A DNA stretch of 19,040 bases from CAIKZJ01 sp964626015. GTDB lineage: Bacteria; Bacteroidota; Ignavibacteria; Tepidaquicellales; Tepidaquicellaceae. Below are positions 1 through 7,311 of the stretch, piece after piece. The notes beneath the pieces are model-generated. The model saw nothing but the letters and a program-made list of their open reading frames with translations, was not told the DNA's origin and searched no databases. The number at the start of each line of letters is the position of its first letter. The first letter of the stretch is position 1. The translations under genes and the position numbers were made by a program. Location: positions 1-19,040 of the forward strand of contig CAZVCC010000058.1 in NCBI GenBank assembly GCA_964626015.1. Direction: 5' to 3'.

Positions 1-32
1 ATTAACTATAGTGATGAATTTCAAAATTGAAT

Positions 33-60
33 TTGTAAGTGCGTTTATGTAAATTATAGA
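33..60 (+). promoter_or_regulatory. Possible promoter of tRNA-Leu
   Basis: A -35-like TTGTAA (33-38) is followed after 16 bp by a -10-like TATAGA (55-60). Transcription would start near 67, about 18 bp before the tRNA. The match is modest and the surrounding DNA is AT-rich, so chance matches are likely. It is listed because no other promoter is visible before the tRNA and because recJ may depend on it too. Confidence 0.3.
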
Positions 61-84
61 AAACATAAAATACTTCACAACCGA

Positions 85-168
85 GCTCAAATGGCGGAAT
101 TGGTAGACGCGCTGCATTCAGGGTGCAGTCTAAGTATTTAGGTGGGGGTTCGAGTCCCCCTTTGAGCA
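85..168 (+). tRNA. tRNA-Leu (anticodon CAG)
   Basis: The class II tRNA cloverleaf can be folded by eye. Acceptor arm GCTCAAA (85-91) pairs with TTTGAGC (161-167), with discriminator A168. The anticodon stem CTGCA (112-116)/TGCAG (124-128) encloses the loop TTCAGGG, giving anticodon CAG at 119-121, which reads the leucine codon CUG. The long variable arm has a 4-bp stem, CTAA/TTAG (130-141). The T arm is GGGGG/CCCCC around TTCGAGT (144-160). A long variable arm is expected for tRNA-Leu. CCA is not encoded directly after the discriminator. The gene lies 27 bp before recJ with no terminator between them, so they may share a transcript. Confidence 0.97.
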
Positions 169-195
169 CAAAAAGAAAAATAAATATGAGCAAAA

Positions 196-1932
196 TTGGA
201 AAAAATTTGGAAATTAAAACAACTTCACCCGGAAGACGGGGGAAAAGGATACGCCCGATTTGATACGTTTATTAATGAGGTGCGTAATCTTAACGGAAAA
301 ATAAAGATTCCGGAATCAATAGCGAAACTTCTTTACATGAGAGGAGTTACGGATTATTCAAAAGTCTTTAAATTTTTTAAACCTACGTTAGACAAGCTCT
401 ACGATCCTTCATTGATGAAGGGTTGTGATAAAGCTACACAAAGAATACTTCACTGTATTGAATCCAAAGAGAAAGTAATGGTTTTAGGCGATTATGATGT
501 TGATGGAATCATAGGCGCTTCGATGTTTTCACTTTTCTTAAAACACAATAATATTGAGGTATCTGTATTTATCCCAAACAGAATTAATCAGGAATACGGC
601 TTATCAAATTACGCAATTGACGAAGCATATTCACAAGGTATAAAACTTTTAGTTGCAATAGACTGCGGCATAACGGCGACTAATACAGTTGAATATGCGA
701 ATGAAAAGGGAATACAGATAATTATATGTGATCACCATCAGCCTCCAGACCAGCTTCCAGATGCATTTGCGATTATGGATCCCATACAGAAAGAGTGCAA
801 TTATCCTTTTAAGCATCTTTGCGGGACTGGTGTAGCATTTAAACTCATTCAATCAGTGTGCAAGATAAGAAAGGATGAAAAGTTTGCTTATTCTCTTCTG
901 GATTTTGTAGCCATAGCAACGTCATCTGATATTGTACCAATAATTGATGAAAACCGTATTCTTGTAAACGAGGGATTTAATATAATAAATAATAAACCCA
1001 GGCTTTCAATCAAAGCCCTTATAGAAAAGATAGGCATTAAAGAAAGCAAGGTTAATACATCTAATATAGTTTTTTCACTTGCTCCAAGAATTAATGCAGT
1101 AGGAAGATTAGGAGAAGCGAGCAGAGCAGTAGATTTACTAACAAGCGAAGATGAATCTGTAATGACAGAGCTTGCGACTATTCTTGACGATGAAAATGCA
1201 AACCGCAGAGAAATTGACAAGATAATAACGGAGAATGCATTTGAGTTGTATGAAGACGAATTTAAGGAAGCTAACGATTATTGCATAGTACTGCACAACA
1301 ACGACTGGCATCCGGGTGTAATCAGCATAGTGGCTGCACGGCTGGTTGAGAAGTACAATAGACCGGCAATTGTACTTACAACAATAAAAGACTCTGCAAA
1401 AGGCAGTGCAAGAAGCATAAACGGATTCAACGTTTATGAAGCTCTTAAGAAATGCGAGCCATTGCTGATACAATACGGCGGACATTGTCATGCCGCAGGA
1501 CTTGAGATTGATGTAAAAAACATTGATGAATTGAGGCGGCGCGTTAATGAAATAGCTAAAGAAGAGCTTGTGAAAGAGAAACTTAGACCGGAAATAGAAG
1601 TTGACATGGAAATAGGTTTTGAAGAAATCAATCCTACATTTACAAAGATACTTTCATTCTTTGAGCCATTCGGTCCCGGGAATCCGCAGCCTGTTTTCGT
1701 AACGAGAAATGTAACGATAGTAGATGAAGTAAGGTATACAAAAACCGACGCACACGTATTCAAGATAAGTAATAAAAAATCAGATAAAGTATGGAATGCT
1801 ATTCAGTATAATTCAAAAGATTTCGCGGGAAAAATCAGAAAAGATTCAGTATGCGATATATGTTATTCAATAGATAAAAATTTCAAGAACGGTTATACCA
1901 AGTTTGTAATTAAAGATATAAAAATTCATTAA
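196..1932 (+). CDS. recJ: Single-stranded-DNA-specific exonuclease RecJ
   Basis: RecJ is a cytoplasmic 5'-to-3' exonuclease acting on single-stranded DNA in recombinational repair (RecF pathway) and mismatch repair. At 578 aa the length is usual. The DHH phosphoesterase motifs are present: DYDVDG (residues 99-104), DCG (156-158), DHH (179-181) and CGTG (209-212). The DHHA1 part has WHPGV (371-375), GSARS and GGHCHAAG (428-435). A C-terminal OB-like segment starts near EPFGPGNP (490-497). The metal-binding Asp/His residues are kept, so the enzyme should be active. The start is TTG: an in-frame TGA lies at 187-189 and no ATG follows before the conserved N-terminus, so TTG196 is the only start that keeps the full protein. 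No clear Shine-Dalgarno is seen. It is followed 31 bp later by the yebC-like gene. Confidence 0.95.
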   Translation: MEKIWKLKQLHPEDGGKGYARFDTFINEVRNLNGKIKIPESIAKLLYMRGVTDYSKVFKFFKPTLDKLYDPSLMKGCDKATQRILHCIESKEKVMVLGDYDVDGIIGASMFSLFLKHNNIEVSVFIPNRINQEYGLSNYAIDEAYSQGIKLLVAIDCGITATNTVEYANEKGIQIIICDHHQPPDQLPDAFAIMDPIQKECNYPFKHLCGTGVAFKLIQSVCKIRKDEKFAYSLLDFVAIATSSDIVPIIDENRILVNEGFNIINNKPRLSIKALIEKIGIKESKVNTSNIVFSLAPRINAVGRLGEASRAVDLLTSEDESVMTELATILDDENANRREIDKIITENAFELYEDEFKEANDYCIVLHNNDWHPGVISIVAARLVEKYNRPAIVLTTIKDSAKGSARSINGFNVYEALKKCEPLLIQYGGHCHAAGLEIDVKNIDELRRRVNEIAKEELVKEKLRPEIEVDMEIGFEEINPTFTKILSFFEPFGPGNPQPVFVTRNVTIVDEVRYTKTDAHVFKISNKKSDKVWNAIQYNSKDFAGKIRKDSVCDICYSIDKNFKNGYTKFVIKDIKIH

Positions 1933-1963
1933 AAGTATTTATTAATCTATATAATAAAAAGCT

Positions 1964-2686
1964 ATGTCCGGACACTCTAAATGGGCGACCATTAAAAGGA
2001 AAAAAGCTGCAACAGACTCAGCAAGAGGAAGAGTATTCACAAAAATCATAAAGGAAATAACTATTGCTGCAAGAGACGGCGGCGGTGATCCTGCCGGTAA
2101 TCCACGTCTGAGGCTTGCCATACAAAGTGCTAAGTCAAACAACATGCCTCAGGATAACATAACAAGAGCAATCAAGAAAGGCACAGGAGAGCTTGAGGGT
2201 GTCAGATACGAAGAAATAAACTACGAGGCATACGCTCCTCATGGCATTGCAGTAATCATCCAAAGTGTAACGGATAACAGGAACAGGACGGTTGCAGAGC
2301 TCCGCCACATGATATCAAAGCACAACGGAAATTTAGGAGAATCAGGTTCGGTAGCCTGGATGTTTGAAAGAAAAGGTGTTGTTACGATTGAAAAGGGTAC
2401 ACATACAGAAGATGATGTAATGGAGATAATACTTGAAGTTGGTGCCGATGATTTAAAAACTGAAGAGGAAACGTTTGAAGTAATATCATCCATTGAAAAT
2501 CTTGAACCTGTCAGGAAAGCATTAGAAGAAAAAGGATATAAGATAGAATCTGCCAGCATGCAGTATGTTCCAAAAGATTTAGTATCGCTGGATGAATCTA
2601 AATCTTCGGATGTAATACGATTTTTAGAGGTACTTGAAGAGCACGATGATGTACAGAATCTATTTACTAATGCCGACTTACATTAA
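1964..2686 (+). CDS. yebC: YebC/PmpR-family protein (TACO1-like)
   Basis: A 240-aa protein starting with the family signature MSGHSKWATIKRKK, followed by RGRVFTKI, then GGGDPAGNPRLR and YAPHGIAVII. These mark the three-domain YebC/TACO1 family, and the length is typical. Family members were first described as DNA-binding transcriptional regulators (PmpR). More recent work supports a ribosome-associated role in translation of difficult motifs such as polyproline, so the regulator label should be read with care. Its place directly upstream of ruvC-ruvA (2-bp gap to ruvC) is the common bacterial arrangement. No Shine-Dalgarno is seen before the ATG. Confidence 0.95.
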   Translation: MSGHSKWATIKRKKAATDSARGRVFTKIIKEITIAARDGGGDPAGNPRLRLAIQSAKSNNMPQDNITRAIKKGTGELEGVRYEEINYEAYAPHGIAVIIQSVTDNRNRTVAELRHMISKHNGNLGESGSVAWMFERKGVVTIEKGTHTEDDVMEIILEVGADDLKTEEETFEVISSIENLEPVRKALEEKGYKIESASMQYVPKDLVSLDESKSSDVIRFLEVLEEHDDVQNLFTNADLH

Positions 2687-2688
2687 TA

Positions 2689-3249
2689 ATGAGAATAATC
2701 GGCATTGACCCCGGTTCAGTGGTTACGGGAGTCGGGATTATAGAATTCAGAAACGGAATTTTTAAAGTCCTGAACTATGATGCAATAATAATGAGCTCGA
2801 AGACGCCAATGCCCAAACGATTGAAAACAATTTATGATTTCTGTCTTAAGAAGATAAAAGTTTTCAAACCGGAACAACTTGCGATTGAGACTGCATTCTT
2901 CGGAAAGAATATACAATCTACAATGAAACTCGGACAAGTGAGGGGGGCTGTAATGGTTGCGTCACTCAATTCAGGAATAGATGTTTTTGAGTACTCACCG
3001 AGAGAAGTGAAGAAATCAGTAACAGGAAACGGCTCATCCACTAAGCAAACGGTTGAAACATACATAAAGAATATTTTATCTCTTAAAGTCAACAGAATGC
3101 TGAGCGATTCTTCAGATGCTCTTGCAATTGCACTTTGTCATCATTACAATATTGAAAACAGAACAAGTTATAAACCTTCAAGAAAGAAAACTAACTGGAA
3201 AGATTTTATTGAGAAGAACCCTGATAAAGTTTACAGGAGGCAATCATGA
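2689..3249 (+). CDS. ruvC: Crossover junction endodeoxyribonuclease RuvC
   Basis: Holliday-junction resolvase that cuts four-way junctions in recombination together with RuvAB. It has 186 aa with an RNase H-like fold. The catalytic acidic residues are visible: D7 in GIDPGS, E67 in AIET, and D140 and D143 in LSDSSDALAIALCHH. QVRGAVM (83-89) is also typical. The ATG comes 2 bp after the yebC stop, with no own Shine-Dalgarno, so translational coupling is likely. The 3' end overlaps ruvA by 4 bp (ATGA). The C-terminal tail from about residue 160 is basic and a little longer than in E. coli RuvC. Confidence 0.96.
   Translation: MRIIGIDPGSVVTGVGIIEFRNGIFKVLNYDAIIMSSKTPMPKRLKTIYDFCLKKIKVFKPEQLAIETAFFGKNIQSTMKLGQVRGAVMVASLNSGIDVFEYSPREVKKSVTGNGSSTKQTVETYIKNILSLKVNRMLSDSSDALAIALCHHYNIENRTSYKPSRKKTNWKDFIEKNPDKVYRRQS
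3235..3240 (+). promoter_or_regulatory. Strong ribosome binding site of ruvA
   Basis: AGGAGG lies inside the 3' end of ruvC, 5 bp before the ruvA ATG. Most other genes in the window lack a clear Shine-Dalgarno, so this one stands out and fixes the ruvA start. Confidence 0.85.
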
Positions 3250-3863
3250 TTTCACATTTAAGAGGAACACTAAGGTATAAACACAGAAACGAAATAGTAC
3301 TTGATGTAAGCGGAGTCGGATACAGTGTTTATGTTTCTAAGCGTGTTCTTGAAAACTTACCTGATATAAACGAGGAGTATTCTTTAATTACCTACCTTGA
3401 CGTCAAAGAGAATGCTTTGAATCTTTACGGCTTCTTTGATGAGAAAGAAAAAGAGATTTTCAAGCTTCTCATATCAGTGAGCGGAATAAGCGCTAAGACA
3501 GCGAATACAATTTTATACTATGCTACCTTTGAAGAGATTATCGGGCTGATTAATAACCGAACTACTTTTAATGCAGTAAAGATACCGGGAATTGGTCCTA
3601 AGAAAATTGACATGATATCATTGGCATTAAAGGATAAAATATTTAAGATTACGAATGAAGCACTACCCGACCTAAGTACAAGAATTGAAGACATGACAGC
3701 AAAGGAACAGTCGAGATATGATGCTTTGAATGCGCTCATGAGCCTTGGATATCAGAGAAGTGATGCAGAAAAAATCATAAGGGAAGTATTGAAGAATAAT
3801 CAGGACACAAACTTAACAACAGAAGAAATAATAAAGCAATCTTTAAATTATATTTCAAAATAA
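3246..3863 (+). CDS. ruvA: Holliday junction branch migration protein RuvA
   Basis: DNA-binding subunit of the RuvAB branch-migration complex. At 205 aa it has the three usual parts: an N-terminal OB domain (MISHLRGTL, then VLDVSGVGYSVYVS), tandem helix-hairpin-helix motifs (VSGISAKTANTIL near 78-90 and KIPGIGPKKIDMI near 113-125), and a small C-terminal RuvB-contacting domain (ALNALMSLGYQRSDAEKII). The start overlaps the ruvC stop (ATGA) and has a perfect Shine-Dalgarno, AGGAGG at 3235-3240, 5 bp before the ATG. This is the strongest ribosome site in this block. ruvB is not next to it; a pyrophosphatase gene follows after 6 bp. Confidence 0.96.
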   Translation: MISHLRGTLRYKHRNEIVLDVSGVGYSVYVSKRVLENLPDINEEYSLITYLDVKENALNLYGFFDEKEKEIFKLLISVSGISAKTANTILYYATFEEIIGLINNRTTFNAVKIPGIGPKKIDMISLALKDKIFKITNEALPDLSTRIEDMTAKEQSRYDALNALMSLGYQRSDAEKIIREVLKNNQDTNLTTEEIIKQSLNYISK

Positions 3864-3869
3864 AACATT

Positions 3870-4544
3870 ATGGACTTAAAGAATATTGAGAAATTCTGGA
3901 ACGAAGTAAGACCAATCTTGAAAGCACATCCGTGGCATGGTGTATTTATTGGAAAGCACTCGCCCGCAATACTGACAGCATACATTGAAATCGTCCCGAC
4001 AGATACTTTAAAATATGAGCTTGACAAACAAAGCGGTTACTTAACGATTGACAGGCCTCAGCTTTATTCTAACGTCTGCCCGACACCATACGGTCTTATA
4101 CCCCAGACATACTGCGGGGAGAAGGTTGCGGAGTACTGCTGCGAGAAGACAGGGCGACTGGGAATAAAAGGAGACGGCGACCCTCTTGATATTTGTGTTA
4201 TCACGGAAAAAGTAATTACTCACAACGATATACTTCTGAACGCTGTGCCAATTGGCGGACTGCGTATGATTGACGGCGATGAGGCAGACGACAAGATAAT
4301 TGCAGTTATGCACAAAGACAATATATTCGGACAGTGGGACGATATATCCGACATGCCAACATCATTAGTAAACAGAATAAAGCATTACTTTTTAACATAT
4401 AAAGAAGCACCCGGCGCGGAAAAGCGAGTGTGCGAAATCACTCATGTTTACGGCAGAGAAGAGGCGTGGGAAGTCATTTCAAGAAGCCACGAGGATTATA
4501 TTAAGCAGTATGGAAATCTGAATGAGCTGCTGTTGAATAGGTAA
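3870..4544 (+). CDS. ppa: Inorganic pyrophosphatase (type I)
   Basis: Hydrolyses pyrophosphate to two phosphates in the cytoplasm, which drives DNA, RNA and nucleotide-sugar synthesis forward. The family signature D-x-D-P-x-D appears as GDGDPLDICV (D102, D104, D107). Further metal ligands fit D135 in LRMID, and D140 and K142 in EADDKII. The substrate-side segment KYELDKQSGYLTIDR (48-62) also matches. At 224 aa it is longer than the roughly 175-aa E. coli enzyme; most of the extra length is an N-terminal stretch of about 35 aa before EIVPTDTLKYE. The gene starts 6 bp after ruvA and is the last plus-strand gene before the convergent region, so it is probably in the same operon. Confidence 0.93.
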   Translation: MDLKNIEKFWNEVRPILKAHPWHGVFIGKHSPAILTAYIEIVPTDTLKYELDKQSGYLTIDRPQLYSNVCPTPYGLIPQTYCGEKVAEYCCEKTGRLGIKGDGDPLDICVITEKVITHNDILLNAVPIGGLRMIDGDEADDKIIAVMHKDNIFGQWDDISDMPTSLVNRIKHYFLTYKEAPGAEKRVCEITHVYGREEAWEVISRSHEDYIKQYGNLNELLLNR

Positions 4545-4557
4545 AGGGAAATAACAA

Positions 4558-4590
4558 TCCTCCTTCCCAAGCTCAGCTTGGGAGGGGGGA
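4558..4590. repeat. REP-like palindrome, copy 1 (inverted orientation)
   Basis: A near-perfect inverted repeat of 16-bp arms around one base. The core arms CCCAAGCT (4566-4573) and AGCTTGGG (4575-4582) pair perfectly, and the outer arms add C/T-rich against G/A-rich pairing with two wobble pairs. Read on the minus strand (core, then GGGAAGGAGGA) it matches copy 3 read on the plus strand, so this copy is inverted relative to copies 2 and 3. It lies 15 bp before the 3' end of the RAYT gene and just after the pyrophosphatase stop. It could also form an RNA hairpin after ppa, but no U-run follows directly. Confidence 0.85.
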
Positions 4591-4605
4591 GAATATTATT
4601 TTAAA

Positions 4606-5148
4606 TTAATTTTCATAATCCAAATCATCAATAATTATTCTTCCCGGCTTTCGCAAATAATAATCTCTTGCAGAGCTAAACTCATACTCTTCGATATTCG
4701 CAGCCAGTCCCCTTTTCACCGGATTAAAATGTATATAATCACTTTTCTGAATATACATGCTTTCTGTAGTAATTGCTTTCGGCATGAATCCTTCCTGCCA
4801 CACCTGATACTTCGATGTTGTTTTATATCCTTTCTTGCACTGCATGAATTGTTTTAAGATAGAATTGTTATTTTCTTTCTCATAGAATTCAATTATGCGT
4901 TTTGCAGTGTAGGATTTAATCGATTGAACAGCCGTGACGAGTTTATCACAAACACAAATTAAATGAAAGTGTTCCGGCATTATTACATAGTCGTGAATTT
5001 TAAATTGCTTATTCTTTTGAGTGAAGATAAGAGAATCAATCAGTGTATCGAGATTGTGCTTATTGTTGAATACGGGAATCCAGTTGATGATAGTCGAGGT
5101 AATGAAATATGGACATTCTATATTTATAACTTTATACGTTGTCCTCAT
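4606..5148 (-). CDS. REP-associated tyrosine transposase (RAYT, Y1_Tnp)
   Basis: A 180-aa single-strand DNA transposase-like protein of the IS200/TnpA_REP group. The HUH motif is MPEHFHLI (H60 and H62). The catalytic tyrosine is most likely Y138 in SDYIHFNPVKRG, which lines up with the DYIYINPV segment holding Y115 of E. coli TnpA_REP. WQEGFMPKAI and EFSSARDYY further fit the family. Members are single-copy domesticated relatives of IS200 transposases that bind and cut REP palindromes. Here such palindromes flank the gene, with copy 1 near its 3' end and copies 2 and 3 upstream. ATG5148 is preferred because AGGA-type purine sequence precedes it. An in-frame TTG at 5172 would add 8 aa (GRRKGKF after the start) but lies inside palindrome copy 2. 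The frame is intact. Confidence 0.9.
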   Translation of the reverse strand: MRTTYKVINIECPYFITSTIINWIPVFNNKHNLDTLIDSLIFTQKNKQFKIHDYVIMPEHFHLICVCDKLVTAVQSIKSYTAKRIIEFYEKENNNSILKQFMQCKKGYKTTSKYQVWQEGFMPKAITTESMYIQKSDYIHFNPVKRGLAANIEEYEFSSARDYYLRKPGRIIIDDLDYEN

Positions 5149-5159
5149 AAACTTTCCTT

Positions 5160-5192
5160 TTCTCCTTCCCAAGCAGAGCTTGGGAAAGAGGG
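5160..5192. repeat. REP-like palindrome, copy 2
   Basis: Perfect 9-bp arms TTCCCAAGC (5166-5174) and GCTTGGGAA (5178-5186) around the loop AGA. They are extended by CTCC/GAGG-type pairing with one mismatch. Same orientation as copy 3. It lies 12 bp upstream of the preferred RAYT start and covers the alternative TTG start, so it would form a hairpin in the RAYT leader RNA if transcription starts further upstream. Confidence 0.88.
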
Positions 5193-5228
5193 TAAGGTTT
5201 TATTTTTGATTATGTACGATAACTCTTT

Positions 5229-5261
5229 TTCCCCTTCCCAAGCAGAGCTTGGGAAGGAGGG
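5229..5261. repeat. REP-like palindrome, copy 3
   Basis: Perfect 11-bp arms (5233-5243 and 5247-5257) around the loop AGA, with core TTCCCAAGC/GCTTGGGAA identical to copy 2, and an outer extension with one C/A mismatch. It sits 23 bp downstream of the dnaK stop codon and 36 bp from copy 2. As RNA on the dnaK transcript it would form a strong hairpin, but A-rich rather than U-rich sequence follows, so it is not a classic terminator. It may protect the mRNA 3' end. Confidence 0.88.
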
Positions 5262-5284
5262 AGAAATAATATACTATTTTGTTT

Positions 5285-7228
5285 TTACTTCTTATCGTCA
5301 ACAACTTCGAAGTCGGCGTTTTCTACGTTGCCGTCATCTTTTTTCGGCTCGCCGCTCGCCTGCTGACCTGCATTGGGATTCGGACCCTGCTCAGCGCCGG
5401 GCTGCGACTTTGCCTGAGAATACATCTTTGAGGATGCTTCGTTCCAGACGGTGTTGTACTGGTCGATTGCAGATTTAAGCTCTGTTGCATTATTTGTTTT
5501 CACGGCTTCTTTAAGTCTATCGATAGCCGCCTGAATCTTCGAGCGTGTTTCTTGATCGAGCTTGCCTTCGAATTCCTTTAGCTGCTTTTCGCCCTGAAAT
5601 ATCATCGAGTCTGCCTGATTCTTCAGGTCAATTTCTTCCTTCTTCTTCTTATCTTCTGCTTCGTGTTCTTTTGCGTCCTTCTTCATCTTTTCGATTTCCT
5701 TATCCGTCAAGCCCGAGGAATGAGTTATCTTAATATCCTGCGATTTGCCGGTGCCAAGGTCTTTTGCGGCAACGTTTAGAATACCGTTAGCATCGATATC
5801 GAACGTGACTTCAATCTGCGGAATGCCGCGTGGAGAAGGAGGAATGCCATCGAGATGGAACCTTCCGAGTGTTCTGTTATCGGCTGCCATAGGACGTTCG
5901 CCCTGTAGCACATGGATTTCAACTGACGGCTGATTGTCGGCTGCTGTTGAAAACACCTGCGACTTTTTAGAAGGAATAGTTGTATTCGCATCAATAAGTT
6001 TTGTCATGACACCGCCGAGCGTTTCAATTCCGAGCGAAAGCGGAGTTACATCGAGCAAGAGAACGTCATGCACATCGCCCGCAAGAACGCCGCCCTGAAT
6101 TGCCGCACCGATTGCGACTACTTCATCGGGGTTTACGCCTTTGTGAGGCTCTTTGCCAAAGACACGTTTTACGGTTTCCTGAACAGCAGGAATACGGGTT
6201 GAACCACCGACAAGTATAACTTCATCCAAATCGTTAATGCTAAGTCCAGAATCCTGAATTGCCTTCTGGCAAGGACCGACAGTGCGTTCGACGAGGTCGG
6301 TAACGAGTGATTCAAACTTCGCACGAGTGATAGTTTCAACGAGGAACTTCGGACCATCGGCAGTTGCGGTAATATACGGCAGATTTACTTCAGTCTGAGG
6401 AGTTGATGAAAGCTGTTTCTTTGCAGTTTCAGCTGCTTCCTTAAGTCTTTGCAAAGCCATCGGGTCTTTTCTTAAATCAATACCTTCTTTCTTCTGGAAT
6501 TCGTCGGCAAGATAATCCATAAGTCTCTGGTCGAAGTCATCGCCTCCAAGGTGACCGTCGCCGTTGGTTGACTTAACTTCAAACACACCGTCACCGAGTT
6601 CAAGAATTGAAATATCAAACGTACCGCCTCCAAGGTCATAAACAGCGACCTTATGATTCTTCTTGCTTTTATCGAGTCCGTAAGCAAGAGCTGCTGCGGT
6701 AGGTTCATTGATAATTCTCTTTACATCGAGACCTGCAATCTTACCCGCGTCTTTTGTCGCCTGTCTTTGTGCGTCATTGAAGTAAGCGGGCACTGTGATA
6801 ACGGCTTCAGTAACTGACTGACCGAGATAGTCCTCGGCAGTCTTCTTCATCTTCTGAAGAACCATAGCTGAAATTTCAGGAGGAGAATAGACTCTCATCT
6901 GATTAGTTGATTTATCTTCGACTTCAACACGTGCTACATCGTTATCGCCTCTAATAACTTTATAAGGGACTTCGCTAATTTCAGAAGAGACCTCATCGTA
7001 CCTTCTACCCATAAATCTTTTTATAGAGAAGATTGTGTTAGTAGGATTGGTAACAGCCTGACGCTTTGCCGGATCCCCCACAAGCCTTTCTCCCGTCTTT
7101 GAAAAAGCAACTACAGACGGAGTAGTTCTCATACCCTCTGCGTTTGGTATGACGACCGGATCATTACCTTCCATCACAGCCACGCAAGAGTTGGTAGTTC
7201 CCAAGTCGATTCCAATAATTTTACCCAT
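5285..7228 (-). CDS. dnaK: Chaperone protein DnaK (Hsp70)
   Basis: ATP-driven Hsp70 chaperone for folding, disaggregation and heat-shock response. At 647 aa the length is typical. Nucleotide-binding domain: GIDLGTTNSCVAV (residues 6-18), catalytic-region K71 in SIKRFMG, INEPTAAALAYG (173-184), YDLGGGTFDIS (197-207) and GGSTRIPAVQ. Substrate-binding domain begins at DVTPLSLGIETLGGVMTKLI (near 394). The helical lid is charged (KEHEAEDKKKKEE), and a Gly/Pro/Asn/Gln-rich linker leads to the tail NADFEVVDDKK, a variant of the EEVD-type end. The ATG is preceded by GAAAGGA at a good distance. hsp20 lies 83 bp upstream in the same direction, with a hairpin between. grpE, dnaJ and hrcA are not in the window. 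Confidence 0.98.
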   Translation of the reverse strand: MGKIIGIDLGTTNSCVAVMEGNDPVVIPNAEGMRTTPSVVAFSKTGERLVGDPAKRQAVTNPTNTIFSIKRFMGRRYDEVSSEISEVPYKVIRGDNDVARVEVEDKSTNQMRVYSPPEISAMVLQKMKKTAEDYLGQSVTEAVITVPAYFNDAQRQATKDAGKIAGLDVKRIINEPTAAALAYGLDKSKKNHKVAVYDLGGGTFDISILELGDGVFEVKSTNGDGHLGGDDFDQRLMDYLADEFQKKEGIDLRKDPMALQRLKEAAETAKKQLSSTPQTEVNLPYITATADGPKFLVETITRAKFESLVTDLVERTVGPCQKAIQDSGLSINDLDEVILVGGSTRIPAVQETVKRVFGKEPHKGVNPDEVVAIGAAIQGGVLAGDVHDVLLLDVTPLSLGIETLGGVMTKLIDANTTIPSKKSQVFSTAADNQPSVEIHVLQGERPMAADNRTLGRFHLDGIPPSPRGIPQIEVTFDIDANGILNVAAKDLGTGKSQDIKITHSSGLTDKEIEKMKKDAKEHEAEDKKKKEEIDLKNQADSMIFQGEKQLKEFEGKLDQETRSKIQAAIDRLKEAVKTNNATELKSAIDQYNTVWNEASSKMYSQAKSQPGAEQGPNPNAGQQASGEPKKDDGNVENADFEVVDDKK

Positions 7229-7249
7229 TTTAAAAATCCTTTCTTTTGT

Positions 7250-7283
7250 AAGAAAACTACCTGCTGTTTAGAACAGGTAGTTT
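7250..7283 (-). terminator. Hairpin between hsp20 and dnaK (attenuator-like)
   Basis: On the minus strand, perfect 10-bp arms AAACTACCTG and CAGGTAGTTT (plus-strand 7274-7283 and 7254-7263) enclose a 10-nt loop, followed by TTCTT. It resembles an intrinsic terminator with a short U-rich tail, 28 bp after the hsp20 stop. It ends only about 25 bp before the dnaK ATG, too close for a separate dnaK promoter after it. It therefore probably lets part of the transcripts through, or acts as a processing or stabilising hairpin. Confidence 0.65.
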
Positions 7284-7311
7284 CTTGTTAATTAGACGTC
7301 TTTAATTAATG

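Noticed and set aside
186..195. ATG at 186 as the recJ start
   Set aside because: It is in a different frame, which stops soon after. The recJ frame has a TGA at 187-189, so TTG196 is used.
1950..1955. TATAAT just before the yebC start as a separate promoter
   Set aside because: There is no -35 box at usable spacing and the start site would coincide with the ATG. AT-rich DNA gives such matches by chance.
5149..5172. Longer RAYT protein starting at TTG5172
   Set aside because: The extra 8 codons lie partly in palindrome copy 2, and the ATG at 5148 has a better purine-rich ribosome site.
5229..5261. Palindrome copy 3 as intrinsic terminator of dnaK
   Set aside because: The stem is strong, but on the dnaK strand it is followed by A-rich sequence, not a U-run.
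4963..5478. A 171-codon plus-strand frame with an internal repeated peptide (SFSPSQAELGKEG)
   Set aside because: It runs antisense to the RAYT and dnaK genes, and the repeated peptide is only the translation of palindrome copies 2 and 3.
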